A stretch of DNA of 43,751 nt from an uncultured Ectothiorhodospiraceae bacterium (GTDB lineage: Bacteria; Pseudomonadota; Gammaproteobacteria; Nitrococcales; Nitrococcaceae): NCBI GenBank assembly GCA_913056315.1, contig CAJXMZ010000006.1, positions 1 through 43,751 on the forward strand, given 5' to 3'. Positions 20,024 to 30,470 of the stretch are shown piece by piece. Under the pieces are notes generated by a model. That model did not search any database and was not told where the DNA came from. It worked only from the letters and a program-made list of their open reading frames with translations. Within the stretch, counting starts at the first letter, position 1. Every line of letters begins with the position of its first letter. A program made the translations under genes and the position numbers.

Positions 20024-20764
20024 ATGCGTGCGCTATTCTTGGGGCTGTGGGTAGCGGGCTTGCTCGGGTGTGCTGCACCCGCACCCGCGCCTTTGAGTGA
20101 CCAGCAAGCGACTCAAGCAGCGCGTGCAAATACCGATCTGGCCATTCATTATTTGCAAGACAATGCCTTGCCATTAGCCTCGACAAAAATCGAGCGGGCG
20201 CTGAGCCAAAATCCTCAATTATTGGATGCCCACTTGGTGGCCGCTGAAGTGAGTGTGCGTTTAAATGAACCTCAACGCGCCGAGCGGCACTATCGCAACG
20301 CGTTAGACATTAATGCGAGTAGCGGGGCTGCGCTGAATAATTACGCGGCTTTTTTATGCCAGCAAAACCGCCCAACGCGCGCCCTAGATTTATGGGAGAT
20401 GGCCGCAGCCAACCCGCGGTATGCGCGGGCTGCAATGGCGCTGACTAACGCGGGTGATTGTCTCGAGCGGGCCGGGCGTAGCGATCAAGCCGGTATTTAT
20501 TGGCGCCGGGCGCTGGATCAGCAGGCAACATTTGCCCCCGCGCTGCAGGCATTGGCCGCGCAAAGCCTCTCACAAGGACAGTTAGATTCCGCGAATGCCT
20601 ATTTTTCGCGCTACACTGCAGCCTCGAATGAGACGCCGGCTTTGCTTTGGCTCGGGGCACGACTCGCCAAGGCGCAAAATAATGCCGAGCGCTATGCACG
20701 GTTTGTGCAAAGGCTAAGACAAGCGTTTCCCTTGTCGGATCAAGCCTTACAACTGAGTGAGTGA
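20024..20764 (+). CDS. pilF: Type IV pilus biogenesis lipoprotein PilF (PilW), TPR protein
   Basis: Outer-membrane lipoprotein (pilotin) that helps assemble the PilQ secretin ring (246 aa). A signal peptide ends in lipobox LLGC with acyl-Cys at residue 16. The mature part is a row of about six TPR repeats, for example ALSQNPQLLDAHLVAAEVSV, HYRNALDINASSGAALNNYA and YWRRALDQQATFAPALQALA. No other pilus gene is in the window, as usual, since pilF lies in the rlmN-rodZ block. Its stop overlaps the possible GTG start of rodZ. Confidence 0.9.
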   Translation: MRALFLGLWVAGLLGCAAPAPAPLSDQQATQAARANTDLAIHYLQDNALPLASTKIERALSQNPQLLDAHLVAAEVSVRLNEPQRAERHYRNALDINASSGAALNNYAAFLCQQNRPTRALDLWEMAAANPRYARAAMALTNAGDCLERAGRSDQAGIYWRRALDQQATFAPALQALAAQSLSQGQLDSANAYFSRYTAASNETPALLWLGARLAKAQNNAERYARFVQRLRQAFPLSDQALQLSE

Positions 20765-21707
20765 CACGATAATGGCCGAGACAGATACTAATAAAGCGGC
20801 TCTAGATAGCGAACAGGGCACGCCCTCCTCAGGGCCGGGTGCAATGCTGCGCGAAGCGCGTCTGCGCGAAAAAATGACCCTCGAGCAAGTGGCAGAAGCC
20901 CTTTACTTAAGTCGCCATGTGATTGAGCAAGTTGAACAAAACAATTTTGATGCACTGCCGCCACTGACATTTGTGCGCGGGTATGTGAAGTCTTATGCCG
21001 CGCTGCTTGGGCTCGACGAAACACCGCTACTCGCGCGTTTTGATCATCTTGATGAAGCCTCGCAAAGCCCGTTGGTCGGCTCGCTCGGCAAGCTCGAGTC
21101 GATGGGCAGAAGCAAACCTAAGCCAGTGAGTCGTAGCCCGGGATTATTGGGCGTAGGGATTGTCTTGGCTGTGTTATTGGTGGGCGTTGCCGCGGCCACC
21201 TGGTGGCTGACTCGCGACCAAGCGCCCACAGCTGAACCAACAACACAGTCCGCCGCACCGACCGACCAAGCAATCGACGCCCAAGCGCCCACGCCAGCGC
21301 CCGCTGAATCACCAACTTCAAGTGATAGCGACTCGGTGTCTAGCGCGATCGATAATTCGCGCAATAACGCCTCGGCTGCCAGCGCTTCTGAAAGCACGCC
21401 TTCTAAACCCGCGATCAGTGATGCGGCGAGTGCGACTGAATCGATTGACCCTGCGCTGGCCAGTCGGCTGCAGGCATTAACCTTTGAATTCTCGGGTGAT
21501 TCGTGGATGGAAGTCAGCGATGCGCGAGGCGAGCGTTTACTGTTCGATATGATGCGCCCGGGCGATGAGACGCTTCGCGGCGTGCCACCGTTTGAAATTG
21601 TGGTGGGCAATATTCAGAACGTCTTGCTGACCTATCAAGGTCAGGTCGTTGACCTAGAGCCACATGCGCGCGGTGATGTGGCCCGGCTAACTTTGGGTGA
21701 TTCCTAA
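20757..21707 (+). CDS. rodZ: Cytoskeletal/cell-shape protein RodZ
   Basis: Links MreB to the cell-wall elongation machine (316 aa). A Cro-like helix-turn-helix domain lies at about residues 29-98 (MLREARLREKMTLEQVAEAL). A basic stretch and one membrane segment follow at about 130-152. The periplasmic linker is rich in Ala, Ser, Thr, Pro and Asp. The C-terminal beta domain (DUF4115 type) contains FEFSGDSWMEVSDARGERLL. The GTG at 20757 overlaps the end of pilF, and an ATG at 20772 is an alternative start. ispG, which normally follows, is missing, and hisS begins 44 bases later. Confidence 0.92.
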   Translation: MSDTIMAETDTNKAALDSEQGTPSSGPGAMLREARLREKMTLEQVAEALYLSRHVIEQVEQNNFDALPPLTFVRGYVKSYAALLGLDETPLLARFDHLDEASQSPLVGSLGKLESMGRSKPKPVSRSPGLLGVGIVLAVLLVGVAAATWWLTRDQAPTAEPTTQSAAPTDQAIDAQAPTPAPAESPTSSDSDSVSSAIDNSRNNASAASASESTPSKPAISDAASATESIDPALASRLQALTFEFSGDSWMEVSDARGERLLFDMMRPGDETLRGVPPFEIVVGNIQNVLLTYQGQVVDLEPHARGDVARLTLGDS

Positions 21708-21751
21708 CTCGATCGTAGGTTGACCCCCTACAAAGCAATCACGGAAAGACA

Positions 21752-23026
21752 TTGACTATCTCGATTCAAAATATTCGTGGATTTAGCGACGTGCTGCCGG
21801 ATGAAAGTCCGGCATGGCAATTTGTCGAGCAAACCTTTCGGCATGAGCTCGAGCGCTACGGTTTTGACGAAATTCGACTGCCGATTGTTGAGAAAACGGC
21901 TTTGTTCTCCCGCTCCATCGGTGAAGTCACTGACATTGTCGAAAAGGAGATGTATACCTTCACCGACCGTAATGGCGATAGCCTGACTTTGCGTCCGGAA
22001 GGCACCGCCGGTTGTGTGCGTGCAGCCCTACAGCGGGGGTTGTTGCATAACGCTCAGCCTCGGCTGTGGTATGCCGGGCCGATGTTTCGACATGAAAGAC
22101 CGCAAAAAGGGCGTTATCGGCAGTTTCATCAAGTCGGCGCTGAAGCCTTTGGGGTGCCGGGTCCGGATGTGGATGCTGAGCTGATTCTATTATCCGGGCG
22201 CATTTTGCGCGCCCTAGGTCTTCGCGATGTCACGCTTGAAATCAACAATTTAGGCACCTCAGAGACGCGCGCGCGGTATCGAGACGATTTGATCAAGCAT
22301 TTTCAAGCGCACGCTGAGCACTTAGATGACGATGCCCGTCGACGTCTGCACAGCAACCCACTGCGTATCTTGGATAGTAAAAACCCCGCGATGGCTGAAG
22401 TGATCGCCAGCGCGCCGGATTTGCTCGATTACATGGACGCTGAGGCCCAAGCCCATTTTACTGCTGTCCGGGCCATGCTGGAGGCCACCGGGCAAGCCTA
22501 TCGGGTGAATTCAAGATTGGTTCGAGGCTTGGATTATTATGGCAGCACCGTATTTGAGTGGGTGAGCGAGCATTTGGGCGCGCAAGGTACTGTACTGGCT
22601 GGGGGGCGCTACGATGCGCTCGTGGAGATGATGGGCGGTCGTGCAACCCCGGCGATTGGTTTTGCCGCTGGCATCGAGCGCTTAGTTTCGTTGGTCGAAG
22701 CGGCCGGGAGCGTGCCCGACAAGACAACGACGCAGGCGTATCTCATTATGACGGAGCCGACATTGGCGCAAAACGCTTTGGCGATTGCTGAGTCGTTGCG
22801 TACGCAAATGCCCACATTGCGCGTGCAGGTGAATATGGGCGGTGGCTCAATGAAAAGCCAGCTGCGCCGGGCCGATCGAAGCGGCGCGGCATTCGCCCTG
22901 ATTTTGGGCCCGAGTGAGGCAGCCGCGGGCGAGATTAATATTAAAGACCTGCGTGGGGAGACCGAGCAGTACACGGTGGCCATCGACCGCCTTCCAGCGG
23001 TACTCTCGTCGTTTGATTCACGCTAA
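21752..23026 (+). CDS. hisS: Histidyl-tRNA synthetase HisS
   Basis: Class II aminoacyl-tRNA synthetase for histidine (424 aa). Motif 1 is in the N-terminal helix. Motif 2 contains FRHERPQKGRYRQFHQ. The histidine-binding HisA loop is RGLDYYGSTVFEW and motif 3 is AIGFAAGIERL. An anticodon-binding domain follows from about residue 325. The start is TTG at 21752, with GGAAAG 5 bases upstream. The N-terminal ISIQNIRGFSDVLP is the family start, so no other codon fits. Confidence 0.96.
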   Translation: MTISIQNIRGFSDVLPDESPAWQFVEQTFRHELERYGFDEIRLPIVEKTALFSRSIGEVTDIVEKEMYTFTDRNGDSLTLRPEGTAGCVRAALQRGLLHNAQPRLWYAGPMFRHERPQKGRYRQFHQVGAEAFGVPGPDVDAELILLSGRILRALGLRDVTLEINNLGTSETRARYRDDLIKHFQAHAEHLDDDARRRLHSNPLRILDSKNPAMAEVIASAPDLLDYMDAEAQAHFTAVRAMLEATGQAYRVNSRLVRGLDYYGSTVFEWVSEHLGAQGTVLAGGRYDALVEMMGGRATPAIGFAAGIERLVSLVEAAGSVPDKTTTQAYLIMTEPTLAQNALAIAESLRTQMPTLRVQVNMGGGSMKSQLRRADRSGAAFALILGPSEAAAGEINIKDLRGETEQYTVAIDRLPAVLSSFDSR

Positions 23027-23044
23027 GTGCATAGGACCTAGATC

Positions 23045-23676
23045 GTGGCATATGAAGATGAAGAACAACTCGAGGCGCTAAAGGTTTGGTGGCAACGCAA
23101 TGGCCGGGTGGTCATTATCGCCGCTGTGCTGGGTATTGCTTCGGTGCTGGGCTGGCAACAGTGGGGCAGCTGGCAAGCACGTCAGGCAGCCAATGCGGCG
23201 GCGGACTACCAAGCGGTGATGGGCGCGCTCAATAGGGCCGATCGTGAGGTGGCGATTAATCGCACCAAGCAGCTCCAAGATACCTATGCGCAAAGCCCCT
23301 ATACGGTTTTGGCCAGTCTCGCGGTGGCGAGTGCGGAAATGGCAGAGAATCAGCCACAACAAGCCGCCGACCTGTTGGCATGGATTACCCGCTCGCAACC
23401 GCAAAGTCCCATGGCAGCGGTTGCTCGGCTACGTCAGGCTGAAGCCCTAATGGCCGCTGGTGACAATCAGGCCGCTTTAACGCTGCTTGAGCCCCCGGCA
23501 TCTGGACCCTTGGCTGCTCGGTACCAAGAGCTCATCGGTGACTTGCAGGCCGCAAGGGGTGATCGCGAAGCGGCGATTAGTGCTTATCGCGCGGCGCTAC
23601 AACGATCAGCTGGCCAGCGACGCGCGCTGGTTGAAGTGAAGTTGTTTGATTTAGGCGCCACCGTTGAGGAGACCTC

Positions 23677-23680
<4 letters not shown>
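23045..23680 (+). CDS. yfgM: YfgM family protein (periplasmic TPR, Sec-associated ancillary factor)
   Basis: Inner-membrane protein with a short cytoplasmic N-terminus (YEDEEQLEALKVWWQRNG), one membrane segment at about residues 21-37 and a periplasmic TPR-like domain (211 aa). The family is reported to associate with PpiD and the Sec translocon. The GTG start gives the family's normal N-terminus. Its stop overlaps the bamB start in an ATGA junction. The hisS-yfgM-bamB order is the conserved one. Confidence 0.9.
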
Positions 23681-25510
<1,830 letters not shown>

Positions 25511-25547
25511 TGGGAACCCAAGCCTTGGCGTGGTGATCTCAACGGGT

Positions 25548-26885
25548 ATGAAATACCTTGCTGCCACGCTTTTGCTTTGTCTTACAACGCTGCCAGCCTT
25601 TGCCCAAAGCGTTCATCAACTCACCGTTGATGGGCCGATCGGTCCGGCCAGCGCCAATTACCTGATTGATGGGCTTGAACAAGCCGCCGATGAGCAGGCG
25701 CAAGCCGTTGTGATTCGCCTGGATACGCCGGGTGGGCTTGATCAGTCGATGCGCGATATTGTGCAAGCAATCCTTGGCTCACCTGTACCGGTGATTGGTT
25801 ATGTCTCACCAGCGGGTGCGCGGGCGGCGAGCGCGGGCACTTATATCTTGTACGCAACCGATGTTGCGGTCATGGCGCCTGGCACGAATTTAGGGGCGGC
25901 AACACCGGTACGCGTGGGCGGTGGCGGCTTGCCGGGTCAGTCCGACTCGCAACCTACGCCCGAGGCTGACAGCCAAGGCGACGCGCAAGAAACCGTCGAT
26001 GATGCGGCTGAAAAAAGCGCGAGTGAGCGCAAAATGGTGAATGATGCGGTGGCCTATATCCGTTCTTTGGCGGAGTTGCGCGGACGCAATGCCGATTGGG
26101 CTGAACAAGCGGTGCGCGAGTCAGTCAGCTTATCGGCGCAAGCTGCGTTAGAGCGAGGCGTGATTGATCAGGTGGCACCGAGCATGCCAGCGTTGTTGAA
26201 GCAGGTAGCTGCGATGGATATTGGGCTTGAGGCGCAGGCTGTTATTGATGATCGCCCGCCGAATTGGCGGCATGATTTGCTTGCTACCATTACCAATCCG
26301 AATGTGGCCTATATTTTATTGCTCATTGGCATCTATGGGCTTATTTTTGAGCTCGCTAACCCCGGCGCACTCGTACCCGGTGTCATTGGGGGCATTGCGC
26401 TATTACTTGCGCTATTTGCCTTGCAGGCTTTGCCAATTAATTTGGCTGGGTTGGGGCTGGTGGCGTTGGGCATTCTATTTATGCTCGCCGAGGCGCTGGT
26501 GCCGTCGTTTGGTGCCTTAGGCGTGGGGGGCGTTTTAGCCTTTGGTTTGGGGTCGTTATTGCTGTTCGACACCGAAGGCCCCGGCTTTGAGCTGTCGATG
26601 TTATTGGTCGCTGGCGTAACCGCGGCAAGCTTAGTGATATTTTTAGGCACGGCCACTTTGGCATTGCGGGCCTTTCGGCGTCGCGGTGTGGCGGGGCTTG
26701 CGCATATGCGCGGCGCCGAGGGTGAGGTGATTCGCACCGAGCCGACATTGCGGGTTCGTGTTGAGGGCGAAAACTGGCAGGCCAGCACGCAAAGCCCATT
26801 AGTGCCTGGCGATGCCGTTCGGATTATTGATGTCGATGGACTGACCCTCGAGGTTGAGCCCCAAAAAGGAGATAACGCGACGTGA
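25548..26885 (+). CDS. nfeD: NfeD-type membrane serine protease (long form)
   Basis: Membrane-bound ClpP-like protease with an NfeD tail (445 aa). The chosen ATG gives a signal peptide (residues 1-20, ending PAFAQ). The protease domain holds the catalytic Ser S95 in ASAGTYI and Lys K162 in SERKMVNDAVAYI, matching the Ser-Lys pair known from archaeal 1510-N. A Gly/Gln/Asp-rich insert lies at about 123-158. Four to five membrane segments and a C-terminal OB-fold domain follow. Long NfeD proteins often have an SPFH (stomatin) partner gene, but none is adjacent here. Its stop overlaps the pdxH start in a GTGA junction. Confidence 0.9.
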   Translation: MKYLAATLLLCLTTLPAFAQSVHQLTVDGPIGPASANYLIDGLEQAADEQAQAVVIRLDTPGGLDQSMRDIVQAILGSPVPVIGYVSPAGARAASAGTYILYATDVAVMAPGTNLGAATPVRVGGGGLPGQSDSQPTPEADSQGDAQETVDDAAEKSASERKMVNDAVAYIRSLAELRGRNADWAEQAVRESVSLSAQAALERGVIDQVAPSMPALLKQVAAMDIGLEAQAVIDDRPPNWRHDLLATITNPNVAYILLLIGIYGLIFELANPGALVPGVIGGIALLLALFALQALPINLAGLGLVALGILFMLAEALVPSFGALGVGGVLAFGLGSLLLFDTEGPGFELSMLLVAGVTAASLVIFLGTATLALRAFRRRGVAGLAHMRGAEGEVIRTEPTLRVRVEGENWQASTQSPLVPGDAVRIIDVDGLTLEVEPQKGDNAT

Positions 26886-27478
26886 GTGAAGAGTATTATA
26901 CGGTCGCGATCGATCGGTTTATTGAGTGGCTAGACGCCGCTCGCGCCCACGAGCGCATCGATGAACCAACGGCCATGACCTTGGCAACGGCCAGTGCCGA
27001 TGGCCGGCCCAGCGCGCGCACGGTATTGCTAAAGGCCATTGATTACGAGGGTTTTGTCTTTTATACCAACATGCGTAGCCGTAAAGGCCAGCAGTTACAG
27101 GCCAATGCGCGTGCGGCGTTAACGTTTTTTTGGGCGCCATTAAGCCGCCAAGTGCTCGTAGAAGGCGCCGTGCAAACAGTCAGTGATGCGCAGGCTGACG
27201 CGTATTTTGCGACCCGACCGCGTTTGAGCCAAATTGGTGCATGGGCGTCGCAGCAGTCGGAACCACTGGCCGAGCGCGTTGATTTTGATGCCCAAGTTGA
27301 AGCGGTCGAGGCCCGGTTTGGTGATTCACCTATTCCACGACCGCCCCATTGGACGGGGTTTCGTGTACGCCCTGACATGATCGAGTTTTGGCATGGTCGT
27401 GATGGCCGCTTGCACGACCGCGAGCGCTATTACCGCGGCCAAGCGGGTGAGTGGGCTTGGACCCTACTGAATCCCTAA
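26882..27478 (+). CDS. pdxH: Pyridoxamine/pyridoxine 5'-phosphate oxidase PdxH
   Basis: FMN enzyme making pyridoxal 5'-phosphate (198 aa). Motifs are PTAMTLATASADGRPSARTVLLK (FMN binding), FVFYTNMRSRKGQQL, LSQIGAWASQQS and the C-terminal RVRPDMIEFWHG and RLHDRERY. The N-terminus is short, starting close to the core. A GTG start overlaps the nfeD stop. PLP is the cofactor of IscS encoded upstream, although this link is only general. The stop lies 3 bases from the convergent next gene. Confidence 0.95.
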   Translation: MSEEYYTVAIDRFIEWLDAARAHERIDEPTAMTLATASADGRPSARTVLLKAIDYEGFVFYTNMRSRKGQQLQANARAALTFFWAPLSRQVLVEGAVQTVSDAQADAYFATRPRLSQIGAWASQQSEPLAERVDFDAQVEAVEARFGDSPIPRPPHWTGFRVRPDMIEFWHGRDGRLHDRERYYRGQAGEWAWTLLNP

Positions 27479-27481
27479 GGG

Positions 27482-28717
27482 TTATGCTTGCCCTTGGTAC
27501 TCAAGCCATGGCTGTAAGTGGGCCGGTTCGCCGCTGGCGGTGATATTGCCCGGGCGCTCGATATGAAAAGTCGCACCGGTTGCGCCGGCTTGGGCTTGCC
27601 AGTGTTCGACAATGGCATCGATGCCATGCGCTTGCGTTGGGTAGTCATTCACTAACCCCAGCAATGTCCCGTCGGGCGCTTGCACCAAAGCGGTGTATGC
27701 GATGGTTCCTAGCGCGTTGGTGAGATGCTCGGTGAGCGTCACAACGGCTGTGTCGTGCTCGCCATCCGGTGCGACGATGGTCTCGCGATACCAGGGTATT
27801 TGATCATCCAAGTGATGCGCTTTGGCAATGCTCAAGGCCACTTCGGCCTCTTGTGCATAAACCCCCGTGAGCGGCTCGACAATGTGTAGGCCGATGCCGT
27901 GACTGGCCAGCCCCGCCATTGTTTGTCGTTGGGCTTGCGCCCATTGCGCGTACTGAGCTTGCGTGTCAGCCGAGTTGGTTTGTTGTTTTTGGGCTAGGCC
28001 ATCGAATGTTAGCCACGGTGTCCACACTTCGCCAGCGTAGCCAATAAAGCGATTGCCCGGTTCTAAATCCACCACATGGATTTCATCAGGCTGATATAAA
28101 GCCGCTTCAATGAGCTGCCAAAGTCCCCCTAATTCCGCATGTTCGAGTTGAACTTTCATTAACGCCGAGAGGTCGTGAAAAGTCGCATAACTCAAATGCA
28201 CGGGTTCGACCCCCATTAATTGCCTGACCGCCCGATCAGTAGCAAGGCTAGCGCGACCTTTTTCAAGCAAAACGCTTTCGATGGTTTGGCGAATTGGATC
28301 AAGCTGTTCACCGGGTGCGACCAAGGCAAATGGTAAGGCTAAAAGTGGCCCTGAACCTAATGCACGTTGTGGCGCAATAGAAGCCTGCGGAAAACGCCCA
28401 CCGGCGCTTCCAATGGCGAGCAGTTGGGGCTGGAAAGGCCCACCGCGCAGGCTGCCTCGGTAAATATCCAATAACGCTTCAACCATTGGTAATCCGGGTT
28501 GCAGTAATTCAGTGAGGTCATACAGCGCGGCCGGAAAGATCAATCCGGCATCCGCGACTGATTCACCCACGATTCGGCGCAGGTCATCCGCAATGGGCCC
28601 AGCGAGCAGATCAGCGCTATCACGGCTGAGTGGCTCGGGTGGGCGTGATTGCATAATGGCACTGGGCTCGAGTTCGATGGTTAAAACGGCCGGTGTTGCA
28701 GACAGCGCAGATGACAT
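27482..28717 (-). CDS. Unrecognised cysteine-free protein, 411 aa
   Basis: I do not recognise this family. The frame is intact, with GAGGA 9 bases before the ATG at 28717, and composition resembles the neighbours. The product has no cysteine, no signal peptide and no clear membrane segment, so it is probably cytoplasmic. Notable stretches are IFPAALYDLTELLQPGLPMVEALLD (near 60-84), a Gly-rich turn AIGSAGGRFPQ, VHLSYATFHDLSALMKVQLEH (about 172-192), VDLEPGNRFIGYAGEVWTPWLTF and a Gln-rich helical part YAQWAQAQRQTM. The C-terminal half (VVTLTEHLTNALGTIAYTALVQAPDG, then IERPGNITA) looks like alternating beta strands. It diverges from the H-NS gene across an AT-rich spacer. Confidence 0.75.
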   Translation of the reverse strand: MSSALSATPAVLTIELEPSAIMQSRPPEPLSRDSADLLAGPIADDLRRIVGESVADAGLIFPAALYDLTELLQPGLPMVEALLDIYRGSLRGGPFQPQLLAIGSAGGRFPQASIAPQRALGSGPLLALPFALVAPGEQLDPIRQTIESVLLEKGRASLATDRAVRQLMGVEPVHLSYATFHDLSALMKVQLEHAELGGLWQLIEAALYQPDEIHVVDLEPGNRFIGYAGEVWTPWLTFDGLAQKQQTNSADTQAQYAQWAQAQRQTMAGLASHGIGLHIVEPLTGVYAQEAEVALSIAKAHHLDDQIPWYRETIVAPDGEHDTAVVTLTEHLTNALGTIAYTALVQAPDGTLLGLVNDYPTQAHGIDAIVEHWQAQAGATGATFHIERPGNITASGEPAHLQPWLEYQGQA

Positions 28718-28780
28718 TATCGACAGTCCTCAGCAATCAAACTAAACATCATGATTGATCGCTTATTTTGTGAATTGAGT

Positions 28781-28810
28781 TTGTTTTCTCAACAGGTAAT
28801 GGATTATATT
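28781..28810 (+). promoter_or_regulatory. Putative sigma70 promoter of the H-NS-family gene
   Basis: TTGTTT (28781-28786) and TATATT (28805-28810) are separated by 18 bases in the most AT-rich stretch of the window. The start would be near 28817. AGAGGAAA precedes the ATG at 28856. A small inverted repeat TTGAG/CTCAA (28775-28779, 28788-28792) overlaps the -35. H-NS proteins prefer AT-rich DNA, so autoregulation is plausible. Confidence 0.45.
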
Positions 28811-28855
28811 ATAAAGGCTTAAATAAGCATTTAACTTAATTATCAAGAGGAAATT

Positions 28856-29167
28856 ATGGATCTCTCCAATTATACGACCCAGCAGCTTAATGCGCTGAAA
28901 AAAGATATCGATAAGGAAATCAACGGTCGGCGCAAGGAGGATGCCAAAAAAGCGCAGCAGGAGCTCAAACAAGTTGCCGAGCGTTATGGCTTTACCCTGA
29001 GCGACTTGGTGACAGGACAATCGGGCAAAGTTCGTGCGAAAGCGAAAGTGCGCTTTCAACACCCTAGCGATGCCAGCATGACGTGGTCTGGCCGGGGCCG
29101 TAAGCCAGCGTGGGTGAAAGACTGGGAAACCTCGGGTCGATCACTCGAAGAGCTGCGCGTCGATTAA
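28856..29167 (+). CDS. hns: H-NS family nucleoid-associated protein
   Basis: Small DNA-binding protein that silences AT-rich and foreign DNA (103 aa). The N-terminal half is an Lys/Glu-rich coiled coil for oligomerisation (about residues 8-48). The C-terminal DNA-binding domain has the core TWSGRGRKPAWVKDW at 76-90, with the AT-hook-like RGRKP that inserts in the minor groove. It belongs to the proteobacterial group with the W-x-GRGRKP-x-W pattern. It is a single gene between two convergent or divergent units, and its AT-rich upstream region differs from the rest of the window. Confidence 0.93.
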   Translation: MDLSNYTTQQLNALKKDIDKEINGRRKEDAKKAQQELKQVAERYGFTLSDLVTGQSGKVRAKAKVRFQHPSDASMTWSGRGRKPAWVKDWETSGRSLEELRVD

Positions 29168-29177
29168 TCGAGCCGCG

Positions 29178-30470
29178 TTAGCGATAGGACTGCGCGAGTT
29201 CCTCGCGCAGGGCCTTTAATTGCGGCGAAAGGCTCACGCGGTGTTGACCGGGCGTACGCAATTGCTTCAACGGCGCGGGTAATGTTGCCAGCGCTTTTTC
29301 ACATCGCGCCCGAGCGCAGTCAAGATCACCACTGGCCGGCATTTTTAAACGCTTGCCATCACGCATGACCGGTTCGAGTAGGGCGTCGCCTTCCAAATTC
29401 TCGTCCAGCAAACCCAGTGTGTCCTCGCTTAACAGCCCATCGGCATCGTAGTGCCGAAAGACTTGTTTGCGCCCAGGCAGATCGGTTTTACCCTCGGCAT
29501 GCTTACCGCGCGGGCGATCGCGAAAATAATGTAGCTTATAAGCTGAATCGAGAAACGGTGAGTCCGCCGAGGTATCGACATTTGACCCCACGCCCACACC
29601 ATCGATGGGGGCACCCTCAGCCATTAGGGTCTCAAGGCGATACTCGTCTAAACCACCACTGACAATGATGCGGGTTTTCGTCAAACCACCGCGGTCGAGG
29701 ATGTCGCGGGCAATTTTGGCGTTGGCTGCTAAGTCACCGCTGTCGATGCGTACCCCATGCACCTGCAAGCCCTCTGCAGCAAGCGACTGGGCCACCTCGA
29801 CAACGCGTTGCGCACCGCGTTTTACATCATAGGTATCAATGAGCAGCACTACATTGTCTGGATGACTACGCGCAAAACGCTCGAATGCCTCGGCCTCACT
29901 GTCGTGGGCTAAAATAAAGGCATGGGCCATCGTCCCGGAAGCCGGGATATTATAGCGAGCACTGCTCAAGCAAGTGGCTGTGGCGCTAAATCCTGCCATG
30001 TAGCATGCCCGTGCTGCCCACAAGCCCGCTTCGCCACCGTGTGCGCGGCGCATACCAAAATCGATAACAGGCGTACCGTTGGCGGCCAGCGTGCAGCGAG
30101 CGGCTTTGCTAGCGATGAGCGTTTGATAGTGCAGAATGTTCATTAGCCGTGACTCAATGAATTGAGCTTCGGGTAACGGCGCGACAATTTGAACGAGCGG
30201 CTCTTCGGCAAAAAACACGCTGCCCTCGGGTAGCGCGCGAACTTCGCCGGTAAATCGAAAGCGTTGCATGCGCTCGATAAAGGCATTCGAAAAAAGCCCA
30301 GTGTGTTGCATCCACTCAAGCTCGCTTGGGCCGAACTCAAGCTGGCTGAGCCATTCCAGACCTTGCTCAAGGCCGGCGGCAACAAAAAAGCCCCGCTGCG
30401 GCGAGCGCCGCATAAAAAGCTCAAACACGGCCTCTTCGGTCATGTCATGCTCGTAATAGGCCTGCAGCAT
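29178..30470 (-). CDS. pncB: Nicotinate phosphoribosyltransferase PncB (5' end cut off by an in-frame stop)
   Basis: Makes nicotinate mononucleotide from nicotinate and PRPP in NAD salvage. The open frame has 430 residues from MLQAYYEHDM. The catalytic regions are present: FGMRRAHGG at about 138-146, the phosphorylated His H183 in GTMAHAF, LIDTYDVKRGA, RIDSGDLA and GVGVGSNVDTS. The family normally begins 16 residues earlier with TDLYELTM. That sequence is encoded upstream in the same frame but is broken by a TAA. Translation could start at the ATG at 30470, which has a weak AAGAG 6 bases upstream. The product would then lack a conserved substrate-site segment and may be weak or inactive. It is the last gene of a yadG-yadH-pncB group. 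Confidence 0.9.
   Translation of the reverse strand: MLQAYYEHDMTEEAVFELFMRRSPQRGFFVAAGLEQGLEWLSQLEFGPSELEWMQHTGLFSNAFIERMQRFRFTGEVRALPEGSVFFAEEPLVQIVAPLPEAQFIESRLMNILHYQTLIASKAARCTLAANGTPVIDFGMRRAHGGEAGLWAARACYMAGFSATATCLSSARYNIPASGTMAHAFILAHDSEAEAFERFARSHPDNVVLLIDTYDVKRGAQRVVEVAQSLAAEGLQVHGVRIDSGDLAANAKIARDILDRGGLTKTRIIVSGGLDEYRLETLMAEGAPIDGVGVGSNVDTSADSPFLDSAYKLHYFRDRPRGKHAEGKTDLPGRKQVFRHYDADGLLSEDTLGLLDENLEGDALLEPVMRDGKRLKMPASGDLDCARARCEKALATLPAPLKQLRTPGQHRVSLSPQLKALREELAQSYR
29190..29217 (+). terminator. Possible hairpin terminator after the H-NS gene
   Basis: CTGCGCGAG (29190-29198) and CTCGCGCAG (29202-29210) form a perfect 9-bp stem with a 3-base loop, followed by GGCCTTTAATT. It lies 22 bases after the H-NS stop and inside the 3' end of the convergent pncB gene, where it encodes LREELAQ. 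The T-run is short, so termination strength is uncertain. Confidence 0.35.

Noticed and set aside
27477-27500. Terminator between pdxH and the convergent unknown gene
   Set aside because: Only a 5-bp AAGGG/CCCTT stem is seen, with no T-run on either strand.
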